This document shows, piece after piece, positions 15,600 through 24,108 of a stretch of DNA of 64,000 nt (positions within the stretch are counted from its first letter, which is position 1; the number at the start of each line of letters is the position of its first letter). The notes below the pieces were generated by a model. The model had not been told where the DNA came from. It searched no databases and worked only from the letters and a program-made list of their open reading frames with translations. The stretch comes from Planctomycetaceae bacterium. GTDB taxonomy: Bacteria; Planctomycetota; Planctomycetia; Planctomycetales; Planctomycetaceae. A program made the position numbers and the translations under genes. The stretch spans positions 1 through 64,000 of the forward strand of contig JAWKUA010000021.1 of NCBI GenBank assembly GCA_041398785.1. Reading direction: 5' to 3'.

Positions 15600-16556
15600 A
15601 TGCGACTGCAACGGCGTCGTGAATTTGCAATCTTCGGTGTCCTGGCAGCATTGCTGCTGGCCACCGCGACGGTTCAGGCCGAATCTCGTCGTGAGCGGAA
15701 CCGGTCTTCGCGCAACACCATTGTGCGGAATCCCCGCTTCGACCCCGCGGCAGAACGCGTGGGACTGTTTGACGGAATGAAATCCGGACAGTTCACGACC
15801 AAAGTCATCGCCCGGGATTCTCACGAAGGTCTGGTGCGTGTCACCAACACGACCGACGAGACTCTGAACGTGGAACTGCCGCAATCGTTTGTCGCGGTGC
15901 AGGTCGTGAAGCAGCTTGGCGGTGGATTTGGTGGTGGCGGTCTTGGCGGCGGTGGTCTTGGTGGCGGTGGACTCGGCGGTGGCGGGGGACTCGGCGGCCA
16001 GGGCGGTCAGCAGCAGGCAACCGGCGGCGGATTCGGTGGTCAGGGCGGTGGTGGTCTTGGCGGTGGTGGACTCGGCGGCGGCGGCTTCGGGCAGGGCGGC
16101 TTCGGCGGCCAGGGCGGCGGCGGCAACCTTCTTTCGATTCCGCCTGAAAAGACTCTTGAAGTTCCCTTCGTTTCCGCTTGTCTGGAACACGGCAAGAAGG
16201 AACCCCATCCGGGCGTCGAATACACGATCATTCCGGTTGCGGAATACACTGACAATCCGCTGCTCGCGGAACTCATCAGCCTGGTTGGTACCGGGCAGTT
16301 GAATCCCCACATCGCTCAGGCAGCCATCTGGAATACGTCTGACAACATGAGCTGGCAGGAACTGGGTTCGAAGGTTGTCTACGGCCTTCGCGGCGAAGTC
16401 GCACCGTACTTCTCGGCTGCCGAACTGCAGCAGGCTCAGGTTCTGTCCGCAACGGCTCTGGGCCGCGTGCGTGAACGAGCAATCGCCGCAAAGGAAAACG
16501 GTGAATCTCCGGAACCCGCCACGGAAGCGGTAACGACCTCAACGCGAGTTCGCTAG
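15600..16556 (+). CDS. Secreted glycine-rich protein of unknown function
   Basis: A 318-residue protein. Signal peptide (FAIFGVLAALLLATATVQA), a beta-type segment with VRVTNTTDETLNVELPQSF, then about 75 residues built almost wholly of GGG-[LF]-GG units (about residues 105-180), and a folded C-terminal part with EVPFVSACLEHGKKEPHP. The C-terminal part resembles a type of planctomycete secreted protein I know only as hypothetical. The Gly-rich block looks like a flexible linker between two folded parts. A strong AGGAG precedes the start. The gene is monocistronic: a large leader lies upstream and a strong hairpin terminator downstream. Function unknown; possibly cell-envelope. Confidence 0.8.
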   Translation: MRLQRRREFAIFGVLAALLLATATVQAESRRERNRSSRNTIVRNPRFDPAAERVGLFDGMKSGQFTTKVIARDSHEGLVRVTNTTDETLNVELPQSFVAVQVVKQLGGGFGGGGLGGGGLGGGGLGGGGGLGGQGGQQQATGGGFGGQGGGGLGGGGLGGGGFGQGGFGGQGGGGNLLSIPPEKTLEVPFVSACLEHGKKEPHPGVEYTIIPVAEYTDNPLLAELISLVGTGQLNPHIAQAAIWNTSDNMSWQELGSKVVYGLRGEVAPYFSAAELQQAQVLSATALGRVRERAIAAKENGESPEPATEAVTTSTRVR

Positions 16557-16616
16557 AGACCAGAATACTTCAATCCGCCGCGGCACGATTCCGGTGACGC
16601 GGCAACGGAAGATACG

Positions 16617-16653
16617 CATCGCCCGAAGTACCTGCGTGGGACTTCGGGCGATG
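16617..16653. terminator. Hairpin terminator between convergent genes
   Basis: CATCGCCCGAAGT (16617-16629) and ACTTCGGGCGATG (16641-16653) form a perfect 13-bp stem with an 11-base loop. It lies between the ends of the glycine-rich protein gene (plus) and the lactate permease gene (minus) and probably serves both directions. There is only a weak T run. Confidence 0.75.
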
Positions 16654-16664
16654 TTCGTTTCCGG

Positions 16665-18380
16665 TCACGATAAATTCACGATCAGCATTCCCAGGATCCC
16701 GGCGAATCCCGCGTAGTAGACGAATACCGGAAACGTGCGGCGAATAATCTGCCCTTCGCGGCCGACAAGTCCCACAACAGCGGAGGCAGCCACGACATTG
16801 TGAACGCAGATGATGTTCCCGGCCGCTCCGCCGACCGCCTGCAGCGCCACAATCCAGAACGGATCCACGGAGATCTTCTGGCCAACGCCGAACTGAAAGC
16901 TGGACAGCATCATGTTGCTGACCGTATTGCTTCCGGCGATGAAGGCTCCCATGCCGCCGGCAAACGACGAAAACAGCGGCCACATCCCTCCCGCTAATGA
17001 TGCAACTTCGTTTGCCAGAACCAGCGGCATTTTCGGAAGGGCTCCTTCTGCGCCGCTGCCGGAGTTCAGAAAGATCTGGACCATGGGCACCGTGAAAATC
17101 AGCGCGACGGACGCCTTTGCCGTCGTTCGCAGCGACTGAATGACTGCGTCTTTCATTTGCCGGTGATCCATGCCGTGCAGAAAAAAGGTCGCCGCGACAA
17201 CCAGCAGAAAGACGGTTCCCGGCAGAGCCAGCGGTTTCAGGCTAAGCGTCGCGTCTGTCCCCCACAGGTTCTTGATTTCCAGCGTGACTGCGGGATCGTT
17301 GTTTACCCAGTGATTGATCGGAAGCTGCGGCAGCCGAAACGCAACCAGCAGCACCGCCAGCAACAAATACGGAGCCCACGCCATGGGCAGGCCCATCCGG
17401 CGCTGAGGCTTCGACGCAGATGCCATGTGCATCTCCGGCGACGACCATTCTGCCGGCCAGGCGGTTTCGTCCGGAAACTGCCAGGGATCGCCTGTTGGCA
17501 CGAGCCAGCCCCTGCGAGCCGCGCTGGCCACGATTGTCAGCCCGATCAGGCCACCGAACAATGAGGGAAACTCGGGACCCAGCAGAATCGCCGTGGTCAC
17601 GGACGGAATCGTCATCGCAAAAGCGGCAAACAGAGCGAACTTCCAGCACCGCAGGCCGGTTCGAAAGGATCGTTCCGCGCCGTAAAACCGAGTCAGCACG
17701 CTGACCAGAATCAGGGGAATCAGCGTCCCGATGATCGCATGCAGCACAGCGACTCGAATGGCGATCCGCTGCAGCAGGACGGCTGCCGTCTGTGAATCAT
17801 CGGACAGCAGTCCCGCCGCCAGCGCTGCCTGTTGAATGACGGAATCGTCACCGAACCCTTCGCGGATATTCAGGCCGGTCGCCATTCCCAGCAGAATCGG
17901 TGTTCCCAGAGCTCCGAAGGAAACGGGAGTGCTTTGGATGATGACGCCGCTGACAACCGCCGCCAGCGGTGGAAATCCCAGCGCCACCATCAGCGGGACG
18001 GCCACCGCCGCCGGAGTTCCAAACCCGGCGGCTCCTTCGATGAATGAACCGAACAGCCACGCGACGATGATTGCCTGCACTCGACGGTCCGGTGAAATCT
18101 GATGAAAGCCGGCTCGAATCGTGTCGATGGCGCCGCTTTGCTGCAGCGTATTCAGCAGCAGGATCGCGCCGAAGATGATGTACAGCAGGTCGACGGCAAT
18201 CTGTCCGCCTTTCACGCCAAATGCCAGGACCTGCAGTCCCGGCACTTGCCAGACAGTCAGAGCCAGCACCACAGCCGTCAGCAGAGACAGCGGCATGACT
18301 CGGCTGGCGGGCCACTTCAGTCCCACCAGAAACACGGCTACCACCAGGATCGGCAGAGCGGCCAGAACTGCATACAACAT
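16665..18380 (-). CDS. L-lactate permease (LctP/LldP family)
   Basis: A 571-residue, strongly hydrophobic transporter with about 13-14 predicted membrane helices. Family-typical stretches include LFGSFIEGAAGFGTPAAVA and VIIQSTPVSFGALGTPIL near residues 110-165, and a late GAFIAGSNTVSNMM near residue 490. LctP proteins import L-lactate (also D-lactate or glycolate) with protons. Length fits the family (about 550-570). No lactate dehydrogenase genes adjoin it, but a LutB-type lactate oxidation subunit is encoded 38 kb away at 55802-57169. The start at 18380 is the only good ATG. Its 3' end shares a hairpin with the convergent upstream neighbour. Substrate within the family is inferred. Confidence 0.92.
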   Translation of the reverse strand: MLYAVLAALPILVVAVFLVGLKWPASRVMPLSLLTAVVLALTVWQVPGLQVLAFGVKGGQIAVDLLYIIFGAILLLNTLQQSGAIDTIRAGFHQISPDRRVQAIIVAWLFGSFIEGAAGFGTPAAVAVPLMVALGFPPLAAVVSGVIIQSTPVSFGALGTPILLGMATGLNIREGFGDDSVIQQAALAAGLLSDDSQTAAVLLQRIAIRVAVLHAIIGTLIPLILVSVLTRFYGAERSFRTGLRCWKFALFAAFAMTIPSVTTAILLGPEFPSLFGGLIGLTIVASAARRGWLVPTGDPWQFPDETAWPAEWSSPEMHMASASKPQRRMGLPMAWAPYLLLAVLLVAFRLPQLPINHWVNNDPAVTLEIKNLWGTDATLSLKPLALPGTVFLLVVAATFFLHGMDHRQMKDAVIQSLRTTAKASVALIFTVPMVQIFLNSGSGAEGALPKMPLVLANEVASLAGGMWPLFSSFAGGMGAFIAGSNTVSNMMLSSFQFGVGQKISVDPFWIVALQAVGGAAGNIICVHNVVAASAVVGLVGREGQIIRRTFPVFVYYAGFAGILGMLIVNLS

Positions 18381-18630
18381 CGGTGTCTTTCGCCTGTGAA
18401 AGGGAATCGCCGGTCGTGATCAATGTTCCAGGCAACATCACACTGAATTGTGATCCGGGTGTCGAACGTTCCCGGCAGGGAATTCGTCGAAACCGGTCCG
18501 TATGATGCGACGCTGTATTCGTTTTGCCGCGATCGAACGGAAATCCCCCGACTCAGCCGTGACTGACACAGTTGGCGACAGATTCCCGCCGCGAAACGGT
18601 GTCTCGACAGGTGAGTTTGCCTCCGCTGCC

Positions 18631-19269
18631 ATGAAGATACCCGACTGCTACGCCATCGTTCCCGCTGCCGGATTCAGTCGACGAATGGCGGGCCGGCACA
18701 AGCTGCTGCTGCCGTGGGATGATTGCCTGGTGATCGATCATGTCCTGCGTGCCTGGACGAACAGCCGTGTGCGACGGGTCGTCGTTGTCGTGCGGCGCGA
18801 CGACAGCGAACTGCGCGACGCGTGCGGCCGCTGGCCGGTCGACGTCGTGCAGCCCCCCTTCGATCCTCCGGACATGAAGGCGTCGGTTCGCCACGCCATC
18901 GGGCACATTTTGGCTGCGTATCAGCCTCAACCCGCGGATCGCTGGCTGATGGCTCCTGCGGATATCCCGACGCTGTCGACAGACGTCATCGATCACGTCA
19001 TCGCCGCTTCCGGCGCGACCGATGCGGTCGTCATTCCGCGATTCGGTCATCGCAGCGGACATCCCGCGTCGTTTCCATGGAAGCTGGCGTCCGCTGTGGA
19101 CACGATCCCGGACGACCAGGGCATCAAGTGGCTGGCGGACAATCACGCGGCGGAATGGCTTGATCTTCCCGCAGCGGAACGGCCGGAAGATATCGATACG
19201 CCGGACGACTATGCTCGATTGAAACGCAATCGCGGCAAAAGAATGGACGACATTCCGGATACGCCGTAA
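18631..19269 (+). CDS. MocA-like nucleotidyltransferase (NTP transferase)
   Basis: A 212-residue protein of the MobA/MocA-like NTP transferase fold. The N-terminal signature is YAIVPAAGFSRRMAGRHKLLLPW, with the glycine-rich nucleotide loop and basic residues. A later stretch LMAPADIPTLSTDVI supplies the metal-binding Asp, and a GHRSGHPASFP segment matches the MocA family, which transfers CMP to molybdopterin. Start ATG 18631 is chosen because the conserved fold begins there; the open frame runs further upstream to 18502 without similarity. No molybdoenzyme or moa/mob gene is nearby, so the true substrate could be another sugar phosphate or cofactor. Confidence 0.8.
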   Translation: MKIPDCYAIVPAAGFSRRMAGRHKLLLPWDDCLVIDHVLRAWTNSRVRRVVVVVRRDDSELRDACGRWPVDVVQPPFDPPDMKASVRHAIGHILAAYQPQPADRWLMAPADIPTLSTDVIDHVIAASGATDAVVIPRFGHRSGHPASFPWKLASAVDTIPDDQGIKWLADNHAAEWLDLPAAERPEDIDTPDDYARLKRNRGKRMDDIPDTP

Positions 19270-19352
19270 AATGCGGCTCACCGGAAATCGTTCCGGCCGG
19301 AAAACGGTTTTTCATGGCCTTCACCCGCCCGCTGTTCAGGGAGACTACCGAC

Positions 19353-20048
19353 ATGATTCGCACTTCATTCTTCGCAACACTGACCGCGATGCTGCTGGCT
19401 TCATCCGCGTTTGCGGCCAGTCCGCTGAAAGGCACGTACGTGGAAGCTCGCACGTGTCAGGTCTATACCGGTCCGTGTTTCGCCAATGGCGAAGTCGGCT
19501 CCACCGGCAAAGACGCGATCATGACATGGAATGTCACCGAAGGAGAATTCGAAGGCGTTGATCTGACCGGAATGTCCGTGGCTGTCATCGTCAAGACGTC
19601 GGAAACTCTTGGATTCAAGGGGTTCAAAAATGCGAAGACCATTCGAGCCGTGCTGATCGTTGATGAAACGGCAAGCACCGAACAGGCTGCGGCACTGACG
19701 GCTTTCGCGAAGAAGCAGACCAGTCTGAATGACGAACAGATTGAAGAAAGCCAGTCGGCCGGCTTCGAATCGGAGTTTGATCGCGGGACGCTGAACGCAA
19801 CGGTGACCGTCGGTGAGTTTGCTCATCTGAAGGCTCGCAAAGCTCGCCCCGGCGACTGCATTTGTTCCAACGAGTCCGCCTACTATCCGCCGCTGACAAA
19901 GCTGGAAGGCTTCGTACCGGGAGTCACCATTGATGGCGACGTCACCGCGCGCAAGCTCGGAACTCGCTGGTCGATTCCTGATACACGTACTGCGTATCTG
20001 GGCACGTTCCGAGTCAACCCGGAAGAAGCACAGGTCGCACAGAAATAA
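19353..20048 (+). CDS. Secreted DUF1326-like protein
   Basis: A 231-residue protein with signal peptide (FFATLTAMLLASSAFAAS). The mature start KGTYVEARTCQVYTGPCFANGE matches the DUF1326 family as I remember it, which is common in planctomycetes and of unknown function. Cysteines at CQVYTGPC and the later pair in GDCICSN could form disulfides or bind metal. Start ATG 19353 is chosen for the signal peptide; the frame is open from 19314. A GTGTGCCACTGG palindrome lies 22 bases after the stop. Confidence 0.75.
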   Translation: MIRTSFFATLTAMLLASSAFAASPLKGTYVEARTCQVYTGPCFANGEVGSTGKDAIMTWNVTEGEFEGVDLTGMSVAVIVKTSETLGFKGFKNAKTIRAVLIVDETASTEQAAALTAFAKKQTSLNDEQIEESQSAGFESEFDRGTLNATVTVGEFAHLKARKARPGDCICSNESAYYPPLTKLEGFVPGVTIDGDVTARKLGTRWSIPDTRTAYLGTFRVNPEEAQVAQK

Positions 20049-20070
20049 GCCTCGTCGATTGTGTATTGAT

Positions 20071-20145
20071 GTGTGCCACTGGCTGTGCCACTGGCTGTGC
20101 CGGTGTGTTCAAGGTTGCAGAGCACTGGCACGGCCAGTGGCACAC
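20071..20145. repeat. GTGTGCCACTGG palindromic repeat, copy 1
   Basis: Arms 20071-20090 and 20126-20145 pair over 20 bases with one mismatch. Inside the left arm the 12-mer CCACTGGCTGTG is duplicated in tandem. A diverged copy is at 34669-34732. Both copies lie just after a stop codon and share the flanking G(T)n-rich start, so they may serve as terminators or be REP-like elements. Confidence 0.75.
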
Positions 20146-20233
20146 GACCCATTGAGTTTTGCCCGACGCAGCAATAGACGAAGCGCTGAAATTCACCGGT
20201 TGCGGGAATGCCGGGCAACATCGTAGAAACGTT

Positions 20234-20297
20234 GAGGCTCCCGCTGAGCCGCTGCCACGAAGAGGCTTCTTCGAAACGGCGGTTCGGCGGGAGCCTC
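20234..20297. repeat. Partial copy of the GAGGCTCCCGC palindrome
   Basis: GAGGCTCCCGCTGAGCC (20234-20250) and GGTTCGGCGGGAGCCTC (20281-20297) are inverted repeats with two mismatches in 17. The core matches the arms at 9517-9596 and 55431-55511, but the outer GGGAGGGC ends have been lost. With the previous repeat it fills most of the 365-bp gap 20049-20413; nothing else is seen there. Confidence 0.7.
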
Positions 20298-20413
20298 GTT
20301 GTCCCGGCGCCGTCCGTAATCCTTCGACCTGAACGATCCGATCATTCGCTGCGCTGGCGCGCCGTCAGCGGGCTTTTTACCCCACGCCGTTTCAAAACAC
20401 TTCAGGCCATTCC

Positions 20414-21088
20414 ATGTTGATTCCGCGATCTGTACTTCCCGCCCTCTTGTTCCTCACGACAATTCCGTTCGCTGCTGCACAGGACCACACCGTTGAAATC
20501 ATCGACGAAGCTCCAAAGGCGGACAGCCTGAGTGCTGAACTGGCCGCTCAGTTCGGTGACAGGGGTTACCGCGTCAAACGCGGCACCCGGACGGTGTGCG
20601 AAATCTGGCTGAAGAAGGAGTGGGACGTTCAGCCGGACTTCAAGGCCAGCCCCACGATGCTGTACCCGTTTACTCCGGGACAGTTGATGGGCGTGGTTCA
20701 CTTTTCGCGACGAGGCAGCGACTTCCGCGACCAGACGATTTCCAGCGGCTGGTACACGCTGCGTTTCTTCCTGCAACCGGTTGACGGAAATCACATCGGA
20801 ACGTCGCCGACTCGCGATTTTCTGCTGCTGCTGTCCGCTGAAAAAGACGCGTCGGGAAAGGACTGGACTCCGGACGACCTGCAGGCCGTGAGTGCCGAAG
20901 CGGCCGGCTCGGCCCATCCGGCGATGTTTTGTCTGCAGCCTGCGCAGGAAGGCGATGTTCCGTCGATGCGACACAACGAAGCGTCGGACTGGTGGATTCT
21001 GCACCTGACCGGCACCGGTGTCGCAGCGGAAGAACGGAAGCCGGATGTGCCCCTCGATATCGTGGTCGCCGGCCATGCTCCGGAATAG
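20414..21088 (+). CDS. Secreted protein of unknown function
   Basis: A 224-residue protein with a clear signal peptide (VLPALLFLTTIPFAAAQ) and a compact beta-rich body. Phrases such as GTRTVCEIWLKKEW, PGQLMGVVHF and YTLRFFLQPVDGNHIGTS recall a family of small secreted planctomycete proteins that I know only as hypothetical. No catalytic motif is visible. It carries only two cysteines. It is followed by a palindromic repeat and another unknown gene on the same strand. Confidence 0.7.
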   Translation: MLIPRSVLPALLFLTTIPFAAAQDHTVEIIDEAPKADSLSAELAAQFGDRGYRVKRGTRTVCEIWLKKEWDVQPDFKASPTMLYPFTPGQLMGVVHFSRRGSDFRDQTISSGWYTLRFFLQPVDGNHIGTSPTRDFLLLLSAEKDASGKDWTPDDLQAVSAEAAGSAHPAMFCLQPAQEGDVPSMRHNEASDWWILHLTGTGVAAEERKPDVPLDIVVAGHAPE

Positions 21089-21120
21089 CAATTCACGTCG
21101 GTCGAGCTGTGATTCGATTC

Positions 21121-21179
21121 ACCCTCCCGCTCCAGCGGGAGCGGGAGGGTCGATGTCGAAACGCCGTTCAGGCGTTTCG
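21121..21179. repeat. Two adjacent palindromes upstream of and inside a gene start
   Basis: ACCCTCCCGCTCC/GGAGCGGGAGGGT (21121-21150, 13-bp stem, 4-base loop) and CGAAACGCC/GGCGTTTCG (21157-21179, 9-bp stem, 5-base loop) are both perfect. The only ATG for the following frame, at 21153, lies between them. They look like REP-type elements inserted at the gene border. Confidence 0.7.
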
Positions 21180-21803
21180 ACGAGGGGAGGGCCGTCTGCG
21201 CCACTCGCCCTCCCATCGAGGCGAGAGGTTAGACTCTCTGTCGGCGGACGTCTTCGTTTCTCTGTTCTGCTCTGCGGCTGCCTCACCGCGGCATGCTTCG
21301 GAACGACACTCACCCAAGCCCGGCAGGACGAGACGTCGCCGGCATCCGGTGAATCAGCCGAAGCCGACGCGGCGGCTCGGCCAGCCCCCGAGTACCGCTC
21401 GGAACTGATTCGCGGCAAAGTGGTCTGGCTGGCTGACGCGCTAAAAGATGACTTCGGAATCTCGACCGTTCCGGAAGCCGCCGAACGCGGCCTTGCAATC
21501 CGCACAACAGCCGGTGAGCTGATTCCGATCGTCGAAGACGCACGCGGCCGAGCGTTCCGCAAGGACAAACGACTCCGCGACATGGAAGTCGAACTGCTGG
21601 TGCGGCGTTATGAGCGGCAGCCGTTCGTTCAGATCATCCGAGTCTACGAACTGTCCGATGAAGAGCATTTCGAAGTCGACTACTGGTGCGACGTGTGCGC
21701 GATCGTGATGTTCGAGCCCGGCCCCTGTAGCTGTTGCCAGGACGACAACCGTATTCGCAAACGGCTTGTCGAAGACTTCGATCCGCAGGCCCTTCAGAAG
21801 TAG
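21153..21803 (+). CDS. Protein of unknown function, probably secreted
   Basis: About 216 residues from ATG 21153. The first 30 residues are encoded by palindromic repeat DNA and are rich in Arg, Ser and Pro. A hydrophobic signal-like segment follows (FSVLLCGCLTAACFG), then a folded body with VVWLADALKDDFGISTVPEA, a heme- or metal-like cysteine cluster (WCDVC, then CSCC near the end) and an acidic tail. The WCDVC...CSCC arrangement could bind a metal, which is inference. The native start may have been a non-ATG codon near 21220. The 3' end overlaps that of the convergent murA gene by 10 bases. Confidence 0.65.
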   Translation: MSKRRSGVSTRGGPSAPLALPSRREVRLSVGGRLRFSVLLCGCLTAACFGTTLTQARQDETSPASGESAEADAAARPAPEYRSELIRGKVVWLADALKDDFGISTVPEAAERGLAIRTTAGELIPIVEDARGRAFRKDKRLRDMEVELLVRRYERQPFVQIIRVYELSDEEHFEVDYWCDVCAIVMFEPGPCSCCQDDNRIRKRLVEDFDPQALQK

Positions 21804-23137
21804 CGCTTCACGTGCTCCGAAACAAAGTGAGGCGCCGCGATGGCAGGGGATGTCTGGTCTGACGCGGCGGGCGAATCGTCCCGACGCACAATGCTCGCTC
21901 CCAGTGCATTCAGCTTCACATCCAGTTGCTGGTAGCCTCGGTCCAGGTGGTAGATGCGGCGGATTTGCGACGTTCCCTCTGCGGCCAGGGCTGCCAGAAC
22001 CAGAGCCGCGCTGGCTCGCAGGTCGGACGCCATGACGGACGCGGCCGACAGACGCGGGACTCCGGAAATCACCGCGGAAGAACTTTCGCGTTGAATCTGT
22101 GCTCCCATGCGGATCAGTTCGGAAGCGTGCATGAAACGGTCAGTGAAGATGCGATCGGTCACGCAGCTGCGGCCGGGAACCGTACTCAGCAGCGCCATCA
22201 GTTGTGCCTGCACGTCGGTCGGAATCCCCGGATACGGTTCGGCGACCACATCCACCGGCGACAAGGCGTCGTTCGCCGAAACACGAAGTTGCGACGCGCT
22301 GGCTGCAACGTCGACACCCGCGGATTTCAGCCAGTCCAGCACGCTGGTCATGTGCGAAACGGGAGCGCTTTCGATCGTGACATCCCCGCGAGTGATGGCG
22401 GCGGCGACGGCCAGCGTGGCCGCTTCAATCCGGTCCGGAATAATCGAGTGACTCGTCGCGTGCAGCGATTCCACGCCGCGAACTTCAATCGTCTCCGTCC
22501 CGGCGCCGCGAATGTCAGCTCCGGCGCGATTCAGGAAATCGGCCAGGTCGGTGACTTCCGGCTCCCTCGCGGCTGATCGAATCACTGTGTGTCCGGACGC
22601 CGTCGCCGCGGCGGTCATGACGTTGCAGGTTCCGGTGACTGTACTTCCGAACGGTCCGCACAGATCGATGTCCGTGCCGCGCAGGTGATCAGCTTCCGCG
22701 ATGACGTAGCCGCGCTCCAGGCGAATGTCGGCACCCAGAGCCGCGAGTCCCTTCAGATGCAGATCGATGGGACGATGGCCGATGTTGCAGCCTCCCGGAA
22801 GCGACACGCAGGCGGTTCCAAACCGGGACAGCAGCGGACCCAGAACGCAAACGCCGGCTCTCATGCGGCGCACCAGATCATACTTGGCCAGCGTTCCGTG
22901 AGCGGGCGACGCATCGATCGTCAGGGTACCGTCGCCGGACGAGGCGACGGTTGTGCCGAGGCTTTTCAGCAGCCGGGACATTGTGTCGATGTCGACCAGC
23001 CGCGGAACGTTGTCGAGCACAACTTCGCCGCGAATCGCGACGCACGCCGCCATGATGGGCAGTGCAGCGTTCTTCGCGCCCTCGACGCCAATTCGCCCCG
23101 ACAGCCGCGTTCTTCCGTGAACAACGAACATTTCCAT
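21794..23137 (-). CDS. murA: UDP-N-acetylglucosamine 1-carboxyvinyltransferase
   Basis: A 447-residue enzyme that transfers enolpyruvate from PEP to UDP-GlcNAc, the first committed step of peptidoglycan synthesis, in the cytoplasm. Key residues are in place: Lys22-Asn23 in VEGAKNAALP, the catalytic Cys117 in LPGGCNIGHRP (the residue alkylated by fosfomycin in E. coli MurA), and the catalytic Asp in PGIPTDVQAQLMAL. Length exceeds E. coli MurA by about 28 residues, mostly a C-terminal tail. ATG 23137 is chosen because the family begins MEMFVVHG-like there; the frame is open to 23323. It lies 80 bases after prmC on the same strand, with an AT-rich repeat between. Confidence 0.95.
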   Translation of the reverse strand: MEMFVVHGRTRLSGRIGVEGAKNAALPIMAACVAIRGEVVLDNVPRLVDIDTMSRLLKSLGTTVASSGDGTLTIDASPAHGTLAKYDLVRRMRAGVCVLGPLLSRFGTACVSLPGGCNIGHRPIDLHLKGLAALGADIRLERGYVIAEADHLRGTDIDLCGPFGSTVTGTCNVMTAAATASGHTVIRSAAREPEVTDLADFLNRAGADIRGAGTETIEVRGVESLHATSHSIIPDRIEAATLAVAAAITRGDVTIESAPVSHMTSVLDWLKSAGVDVAASASQLRVSANDALSPVDVVAEPYPGIPTDVQAQLMALLSTVPGRSCVTDRIFTDRFMHASELIRMGAQIQRESSSAVISGVPRLSAASVMASDLRASAALVLAALAAEGTSQIRRIYHLDRGYQQLDVKLNALGASIVRRDDSPAASDQTSPAIAAPHFVSEHVKRYF

Positions 23138-23171
23138 GAAAGCAAGTCTCGTGATTGTGCCGCGGAATGTC

Positions 23172-23206
23172 TGATTTGAAATTTGAGATCTGAAATCTGA
23201 AATCTC
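23172..23206. repeat. AT-rich GATTTCAGATTTC element, copy 1
   Basis: A run of degenerate TGAAATCT units in otherwise GC-rich DNA, between prmC and murA. The same element in the opposite orientation is at 37301-37330, near-identical over about 28 bases. Confidence 0.75.
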
Positions 23207-23217
23207 ACCTGCTTCCT

Positions 23218-24108
23218 TCATTCCCGTCTGGCTTCGACAATCCGGTCGGCGTGGTTCAGATCCTGGTGAATTCGGACACGGCCGAAGCCGCAATCGTCCA
23301 GCATCGCCGCGACGGCGGAGCACTGTGACGGGTCGACTTCCAGAGCAATCCAGCCTCCCGGCTTCAGCACCGAAGGCGCTGTCGCGATTAGCGGGCGAAC
23401 GACGTCCAGCCCGTCAGCTCCGGCGGCCAGAGCGACTGCAGGTTCGTGTTCCGAGACCTCCGGCTGCAATCCGGCAAGTTCGTCATCCGGAATGTACGGT
23501 GGATTGCTGACGATTCCGTCGAACCCGGCTTCTCCGCCGTCGGCAGTGATTGGCGCGAACAGACTGCCGCTCAGCAGTCGGACGCGGTCCATCACCTGAT
23601 GATGTTGGACGTTGGCCGTCGCAAATTTCAGGGCGTCATCGGAAACGTCGGTGGCCGTCACCGAACACTGCGGACGCTGCTTCGCCAGCGTGACAGCAAT
23701 GCAGCCGGAACCGAATCCGATTTCCACGAGGCGCGACGGTTGATCAACGGGAATGTGTTCGAGACAAACGTCGATCAGCGCTTCGGTCTCCGGACGCGGC
23801 ACCAGAACACCCGGACCGACTGCGAAATCTCGGCCATAGAATTCCCTGTGTCCGGTGATATAGGCGAGCGGTTCCCGCTTCGCTCGCCGCTGAACGAAGG
23901 ATCTCATCCGGGAACGTTCGTCGTCTGTCAGCGGGGATTCGAAGTCGGTGTACAGCCGAATTCGCTGGCAATTGCGAGCACAGGCCAGCAGCAGTTCCGC
24001 TTCCAGGCGAGCCGACTCGATTCCCTTCTGCTTCAGAAAATCGGTGGTCCAGCCCAGAATTCGCCTGACGGTCCAGACGTCGTCATTCTGGCTGGCGGTG
24101 GAATTCAT
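23218..24108 (-). CDS. prmC: Peptide chain release factor N5-glutamine methyltransferase
   Basis: A 296-residue SAM-dependent methyltransferase that methylates the glutamine of the GGQ motif in release factors RF1 and RF2. Seen: an N-terminal helical domain, then motif I VEIGFGSGCIAVTLAKQ near residue 120, the acidic ATDVSDDAL strand, and the catalytic NPPYIPDDEL motif near residue 190, diagnostic of PrmC/HemK. Length matches the family (about 280-290). ATG 24108 is chosen; the frame is open to 24285 without similarity. It probably is co-transcribed with murA downstream. In many bacteria prmC follows prfA, but here a divergent methyltransferase gene lies upstream instead. Confidence 0.94.
   Translation of the reverse strand: MNSTASQNDDVWTVRRILGWTTDFLKQKGIESARLEAELLLACARNCQRIRLYTDFESPLTDDERSRMRSFVQRRAKREPLAYITGHREFYGRDFAVGPGVLVPRPETEALIDVCLEHIPVDQPSRLVEIGFGSGCIAVTLAKQRPQCSVTATDVSDDALKFATANVQHHQVMDRVRLLSGSLFAPITADGGEAGFDGIVSNPPYIPDDELAGLQPEVSEHEPAVALAAGADGLDVVRPLIATAPSVLKPGGWIALEVDPSQCSAVAAMLDDCGFGRVRIHQDLNHADRIVEARRE

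Noticed and set aside
15920..16130. CRISPR-like or minisatellite repeats
   Set aside because: The repeats are in-frame Gly codons of a secreted protein with no spacers.
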